Positions 5,296 to 8,915 of a stretch of 8,915 nt of DNA are shown one piece after another. The notes under the pieces are model-generated. The model did not search any database. It was not told the origin of the DNA and worked only from the letters and a program-made list of their open reading frames with translations. The DNA is from Eubacterium sp. Its GTDB lineage: Bacteria > Bacillota > Clostridia > Peptostreptococcales > Anaerovoracaceae. Within the stretch, counting starts at the first letter, position 1; each line of letters begins with the position of its first letter. The DNA is taken from positions 1-8,915 of the forward strand of contig JAFOKI010000102.1 in NCBI GenBank assembly GCA_017419895.1, read 5' to 3'. The position numbers and the translations under genes are program-made.

Positions 5296-6435
5296 TTATT
5301 TCACATATACTTTCGGGAGACGCTGTCCGAGGCCGCACGCAATCTGATAATTGATCGTGCCGCAAGCGTCCGCGATATCGTCCGCGGTGATCGTAAGACC
5401 GCCGGATGAACCGAGGATCGTGACTTCGTCGCCTTCCCTGACATCGGGAACATTCGTGACGTCTACCATGAACTGGTCCATGCAGATGCGTCCCGCGATC
5501 GGACACATGATACCGTTCACGATGACTTTTCCCGCCTCGGAATACTGACGCGGAAGACCGTCCGCATAGCCAATGCCGATCGTCGCGATCTTGGCAGTTC
5601 CGGGAGACGTGTATTTTCTGCCGTAGCTGACATCTGTTCCCCCGGGAACAGTTTTGAGATAAAGAATATTCGCGCGCACCGACATTACGGGCTCAAGCGC
5701 GAGAAGCTCTTTTTCGACATCATGCGATGGATAAAGCCCGTACAGAATGATTCCCGGGCGGACCGCAGTAAAATACGCCTGCGGGAGCCTCATGATAGCC
5801 GCGCTGTTCGCGCAGGTCTTCTCATTCAGCTGGATACCGGCCGCCTCCAGCGCGTTCATGAATTTAATGAAGTTTTCGAGCTGGTCGTATGTGTACTCGA
5901 GATCCGTGCCGTCCGACTCCGCAAAGTGCGTGATCGCGCCTTCTATCTTGAAATATGGAAGCACTGCCGCGCGGGTAAGGTCGCTGAGCGCCTGGTCGAT
6001 CTCATCGGGTCTCCAGCCGATCCTGCCCATTCCGGTGTCTGCCGCGATATAGCCTTTAACGATCTTGTCCATGCCGGCTGCCGCGTCGTTGAACGCTTTC
6101 GCGTTTTCATACGTAACAAAGACGGGTGACAGGTCGTACTCCGCGATCACATCAGCGTACATGTTCGGCGTGAGTCCGAGTATCAGGATCTCCTCATTCG
6201 CGCCTGCCTGTCTGAGCGTGATAGCCTCCGACAAAGTCGCCACGGCGAATTTCGTAACGCCGCACTCGCGCAGGACCTCCGCGCAGCGGACACTGCCGTG
6301 GCCGTAGGCGTCGGCTTTAATGACTCCGATGACGTTCACATGCGCGCCTGCGCGAAGCCTGATATTCCTGATGTTCATTTCCAGAGCCGTGAGGTCTATC
6401 TCCGCCCACGCGGCCCTGAGAGCCTTCTTATACAT
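5296..6435 (-). CDS. alr: Alanine racemase
   Basis: This PLP enzyme interconverts L- and D-alanine in the cytosol and supplies D-Ala for peptidoglycan precursors. It has 379 residues, a normal length, and a complete set of motifs. K40 in VIKADAYGHG forms the PLP Schiff base, with Y44 following. GMGRIGW at 135-141 holds R138, which contacts the cofactor phenolate and substrate region. Y271 in VSYGRKY is the second catalytic base, contributed across the dimer, and AGRICMDQ at 314-321 is the conserved C-terminal domain motif. Domains are an N-terminal TIM barrel (about 8-240) and a C-terminal beta domain (about 245-378). The start ATG 6435 has AGAGG at 6442-6446, 6 bases upstream. A strong terminator follows immediately, and the next gene is a peptidoglycan L,D-transpeptidase. 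Upstream lies the long palindrome at 6500-6651, so whether it shares a transcript with purA is open. Confidence 0.97.
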   Translation of the reverse strand: MYKKALRAAWAEIDLTALEMNIRNIRLRAGAHVNVIGVIKADAYGHGSVRCAEVLRECGVTKFAVATLSEAITLRQAGANEEILILGLTPNMYADVIAEYDLSPVFVTYENAKAFNDAAAGMDKIVKGYIAADTGMGRIGWRPDEIDQALSDLTRAAVLPYFKIEGAITHFAESDGTDLEYTYDQLENFIKFMNALEAAGIQLNEKTCANSAAIMRLPQAYFTAVRPGIILYGLYPSHDVEKELLALEPVMSVRANILYLKTVPGGTDVSYGRKYTSPGTAKIATIGIGYADGLPRQYSEAGKVIVNGIMCPIAGRICMDQFMVDVTNVPDVREGDEVTILGSSGGLTITADDIADACGTINYQIACGLGQRLPKVYVK

Positions 6436-6453
6436 CCTATACCTCTTGAAATT

Positions 6454-6482
6454 ACTATCTAATCGCCTAATGACGATTTGAA
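6454..6482 (-). promoter_or_regulatory. Weak candidate promoter for alr
   Basis: On the minus strand TTCAAA (6477-6482) and GATAGT (6454-6459) are 17 bases apart, each matching 4 of 6 consensus positions. The region is AT-rich and lies between the GC-rich palindrome and alr. Initiation would be near 6447, leaving a very short leader, so support is limited. An AATCG/CGATT inverted repeat (6461-6465, 6474-6478) lies in the spacer. Confidence 0.2.
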
Positions 6483-6499
6483 GATGAGTTGTTGATTGA

Positions 6500-6651
6500 A
6501 GTACCGTCGCAGCGGGAGGGGCCTGAAGGGCGGCCTCCGCAACGCCGGTACTTGCCGGTTGCGAACGCAGTGAAGCAAGCGGCTTAGTACCGCTGCGTGA
6601 GGACAGAGCGCGAGCGTACGCCCGGCAGACCCCTCCCGCCGCGACGGTACT
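6500..6651. repeat. Long imperfect palindrome (about 150 bases, 70% GC) between purA and alr
   Basis: The ends AGTACCGTCGC (6500-6510) and its complement (6641-6651) are a perfect 11-bp inverted repeat. After an A/C mismatch come 10 more pairs (6512-6521 with 6630-6639). Pairing continues inward with small interruptions: 6523-6525/6626-6628, 6528-6532/6619-6623, 6534-6537/6599-6602, 6538-6541/6594-6597, 6546-6552/6586-6592, 6554-6557/6580-6583 and 6559-6562/6575-6578, closing a 12-base loop at 6563-6574. That is about 52 pairs, with one 16-base unpaired stretch at 6603-6618. Local alternative hairpins also exist, for example 6538-6548 with 6555-6563. It holds no convincing reading frame and no T-run follows on the minus strand, so it is not an ordinary terminator. 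It could be a non-autonomous mobile element (MITE- or REP-like) or a structured RNA in the purA-alr region. Confidence 0.75.
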
Positions 6652-6670
6652 ATAAGTAACGACTCAGTAT

Positions 6671-7960
6671 TCAGATCTTCGGCGTCCTGTAGATAATGTC
6701 TTCTCTCGATGGTCCGTTCGAAACCATCGTGATCGGGTATCCAATCTGGCGTTCGATCTCGTCAACGTAATCCTGGCATTCCTTTGGAAGCTCTTCGAAA
6801 GTCTTGATTCCGGTGACATCGCACTTCCAGCCCGGCATCATTTTGTAGATGCCCTTGCAGCGGCTGAGATCCGTGACTGTCGGGAAATCCTGGATGACTT
6901 CCCCGTCCATATCGTAACCGACGCAGATGGGGATCTCGTCGAGATATCCGAGCGGGTCGACGACTGTGAGAGCGACCTGGGTCGCGCCTTGGAGTCTGCA
7001 GCCGTATCTGGATGCGACGCAGTCATACCAGCCGACTCTTCTCGGACGGCCGGTCGTCGCGCCGTATTCGCCGCCGTCTCCGCCGCGTCTTCTGAGCTCT
7101 TCTGCCTCATCGCCGAAAATTTCGGTGACGAAGTCGCCGCCGCCGACGCTGGACGAATACGCCTTTGTTACAACTATTACGTCCTTGATCTCATACGGCG
7201 GGATGCCGGCGCCCGGTGACGCGTAACCCGCGATCGTGTGGGAAGATGTGACCATCGGATAGATACCGTGGTCCATGTCTTTCATGGTTCCGAGCTGGCC
7301 TTCGAGAAGGATCTCTTTTCCTTCTTTGATGGCCTGATGCAGGAATCTCGACGTGTCGCACATGTACGGTCTGATCATTTCGCGGTAGCTTACGATCGTG
7401 TCGTAGAGTTCGTCCGGATCGATCTCGGGCATATTGTACAGATACTTGAACAAAGTGTTCTTGATTGTGCATACGTTGTTCACGCGGTCGCGCAGGGCTT
7501 CTTCAGGCATGAAGAGTTCATTCACCTGGAAGCCGATCTTGGCGTATTTGTCGGAGTAGCAGGGAGCTATTCCGGATTTTGTCGAGCCGTAAGCCTTGCC
7601 TGCGAGACGGGCTTCTTCATATGTGTCCTGAAGGATGTGGTAGGGCATAACGACATGAGCCCTGTCCGAAACCAGCAGGTTAGGAGCCGGAACGTCTCTG
7701 TCGGTGATGCTCTTGATCTCTTCTATCAATTTGGGGATGTTGAGCGCGACACCGCTTCCTATGATGCAGGTAGCGCCTTCCACGAATACTCCCGAGGGGA
7801 GCATGTGGAGTGAGAATTTGCCATACTTGTTTTTGATCGTGTGACCCGCGTTGCTTCCGCCCTGGAAACGCACCACGATATCAGCGTGCTCAGCGAGTAC
7901 GTCAGTGATCTTGCCTTTTCCTTCGTCGCCCCAGTTGGCGCCTACGATTGCCTTTGCCAT
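6671..7960 (-). CDS. purA: Adenylosuccinate synthetase, divergent subtype
   Basis: This cytosolic enzyme joins IMP and aspartate using GTP to give adenylosuccinate, the first committed step to AMP. It has 429 residues, a normal length. WGDEGKGK at 10-17 is the phosphate-binding loop with the catalytic acid D12 and K15, and GGSNAGHT holds the catalytic H40. GRPRR (304-308) is the aspartate-binding loop and VSNGPSRED (413-421) is the C-terminal GTP-site motif. Several signatures differ from the usual form: GSTKSGIAP (125-133) for GTTxxGIGP, EGQLGTMKDMDHG (220-232) for EGAQGTLLDIDHG, and TVVD (332-335) for the guanine-contacting TKLD, which loses the Lys but keeps the Asp. The start ATG 7960 has GGAGG (7966-7970) 5 bases upstream; the frame extends further up only into purB. 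It begins 10 bases after the purB stop, and the Shine-Dalgarno follows that stop codon directly, so the two are an operon with likely translational coupling. Confidence 0.95.
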   Translation of the reverse strand: MAKAIVGANWGDEGKGKITDVLAEHADIVVRFQGGSNAGHTIKNKYGKFSLHMLPSGVFVEGATCIIGSGVALNIPKLIEEIKSITDRDVPAPNLLVSDRAHVVMPYHILQDTYEEARLAGKAYGSTKSGIAPCYSDKYAKIGFQVNELFMPEEALRDRVNNVCTIKNTLFKYLYNMPEIDPDELYDTIVSYREMIRPYMCDTSRFLHQAIKEGKEILLEGQLGTMKDMDHGIYPMVTSSHTIAGYASPGAGIPPYEIKDVIVVTKAYSSSVGGGDFVTEIFGDEAEELRRRGGDGGEYGATTGRPRRVGWYDCVASRYGCRLQGATQVALTVVDPLGYLDEIPICVGYDMDGEVIQDFPTVTDLSRCKGIYKMMPGWKCDVTGIKTFEELPKECQDYVDEIERQIGYPITMVSNGPSREDIIYRTPKI

Positions 7961-7970
7961 AAAGTCCTCC

Positions 7971-8915
7971 TTATACGTTGATTTCCGCCTCGAGACCGAG
8001 TACGTCTCTGTTGGCGTCAAGTATAGGCTTTATGACCCCGTCGAGAAACTCGGCTGTCTGCTGCGGAGCGCGTCCGACATAGTTTTCCGGTTTCATGACC
8101 TTCTGTAAAGCCTCTTTTGTTATGTTGAAAGCAGGATCGGCCGCGATCCTGTCGAGAAGATCGTTGGGCTTTCCTTCTACTTTAACCGTTTTTGCAGCCT
8201 CCATCGAGAGCTCTCTGATGCGCTCGTGGAGTTCCTGGCGGTCGCCGCCGGCCTTTACCGCGTCCATCATGATGTTCTCCGTCGCCATGAACGGGAGCTC
8301 AGCCATGAGGTGCGCTTCGATGACCTTGGGATAAACGACGAGTCCGTCGGATATATTGATGTAGAGTTCGAGAATGCTGTCAGTCGCGAGGAACGCCTCG
8401 GACACGCTGATCCTCTTGTTCGCGGAGTCGTCGAGCGTTCTCTCGAACCACTGCGTCGCAGCAGTGATCTGCGGGTTCATGACGTCTGCCATCACATAGT
8501 TCGCGAGCGAAGCCATTCTCTCAGATCTCATCGGGTTGCGTTTGTAAGCCATCGCGGACGAACCGATCTGGTTCTTTTCAAACGGCTCTTCGACCTCCTT
8601 CTGGTGCTGGAGCAGTCTGATGTCATTTGAGAATTTGTGGGCTGACTGCGCGATGCCTGCCAATACGTTGAGAACGCGAGTGTCGATTTTGCGGGAATAC
8701 GTCTGTCCGGAAACGGGGTAGCACGCCTCAAAACCCATCTTTTCGGCTATGCGCCTGTCGAGCTCGCGGCATTTTTCGTGGTCGCCGTTGAACAGTTCCA
8801 TGAACGAAGCCTGTGTTCCGGTGGTACCTTTCGACCCGAGCAGCTTGATCGAGCCGAGCACATAATCGAGATCTTCCAGGTCGAGCACCAGATCGTGGAT
8901 CCAGAGCGTCGCGCG
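7971..8915 (-). CDS. purB: Adenylosuccinate lyase, N-terminus cut by window edge
   Basis: This fumarase/aspartase superfamily enzyme splits adenylosuccinate to AMP and fumarate, and SAICAR to AICAR and fumarate, in purine synthesis. The last 314 residues are present, beginning [22 protein letters not shown]; about 160 residues are missing to the right. [10 protein letters not shown] is followed by [10 protein letters not shown] and by the superfamily signature [16 protein letters not shown], whose mobile loop carries the catalytic serine. [33 protein letters not shown] and [12 protein letters not shown] complete a pattern close to human ADSL rather than to the Escherichia coli form. The catalytic histidine of the N-terminal domain is outside the window. 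A GTG in frame at 8888 is internal, since homology continues upstream of it. The TAA stop at 7971 runs straight into the purA ribosome binding site. Confidence 0.97.
   Translation of the reverse strand, partial: RATLWIHDLVLDLEDLDYVLGSIKLLGSKGTTGTQASFMELFNGDHEKCRELDRRIAEKMGFEACYPVSGQTYSRKIDTRVLNVLAGIAQSAHKFSNDIRLLQHQKEVEEPFEKNQIGSSAMAYKRNPMRSERMASLANYVMADVMNPQITAATQWFERTLDDSANKRISVSEAFLATDSILELYINISDGLVVYPKVIEAHLMAELPFMATENIMMDAVKAGGDRQELHERIRELSMEAAKTVKVEGKPNDLLDRIAADPAFNITKEALQKVMKPENYVGRAPQQTAEFLDGVIKPILDANRDVLGLEAEINV

Noticed and set aside
6500..6651. The long palindrome as a plain Rho-independent terminator for purA.
   Set aside because: On the minus strand it is followed by TTCAATC, not a T-run, and it is far longer than needed for termination.
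7238..7813. A 191-codon plus-strand frame inside purA, and similar shorter ones inside alr and purB.
   Set aside because: They lie wholly opposite well-conserved enzymes and show no start signal or family feature.
7961..8020. A 20-residue N-terminal extension of PurA reaching into purB.
   Set aside because: PurA family proteins begin at the MAKAIVGANWGDEGKGK position, and the Shine-Dalgarno at 7966-7970 serves ATG 7960.

Overview
All seven genes lie on the minus strand, so transcription runs from the right edge of the window to the left. The window suggests an anaerobic Firmicute of the class Clostridia with intermediate GC. The reasons are strong AAGGAGG-type ribosome binding sites, a TTG start, a Gram-positive style lipoprotein signal on a solute-binding protein, a purB product of the human-like branch, and a YkuD-type L,D-transpeptidase beside alanine racemase. 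The genus cannot be named from this sequence alone.

In transcription order: (1) the 3' two thirds of purB (adenylosuccinate lyase) runs in from the right edge and is followed after 10 bases by purA (adenylosuccinate synthetase). These two genes carry out the two steps that make AMP from IMP. (2) A 235-base gap follows, dominated by a GC-rich (70%) imperfect palindrome of about 150 bases that can fold into one long hairpin. It has no U-tract and no visible coding function. (3) alr (alanine racemase) comes next and ends in a strong intrinsic terminator whose T-run touches the Shine-Dalgarno of the next gene, a secreted L,D-transpeptidase. Together these two supply and use D-Ala in peptidoglycan. 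(4) After 75 bases comes a TTG-started acetamidase/formamidase with an inserted four-cysteine zinc-ribbon-like segment. (5) A 173-base gap holds a perfect 16-base palindrome, a good extended -10 promoter, and a leader of about 100 bases with mutually exclusive helices. This leads into a D-2-hydroxyacid dehydrogenase of the glycerate dehydrogenase/hydroxypyruvate reductase type. (6) A terminator and an AT-rich promoter region with three helically spaced TGCATATT repeats precede a lipoprotein solute-binding protein of the oligopeptide/nickel ABC family, which is cut by the left edge.

The coding content is mostly recognisable metabolism and cell wall chemistry. The least explained sequence is between genes: the 150-base palindrome at 6500-6651, the switch-like leader at 2641-2741 with its palindromic upstream site, and the terminator abutting a ribosome binding site at 5260-5289. 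No rRNA, tRNA, CRISPR array, transposase or phage gene was seen. No gap without a gene exceeds 300 bases; the largest is 242 bases (1433-1674).
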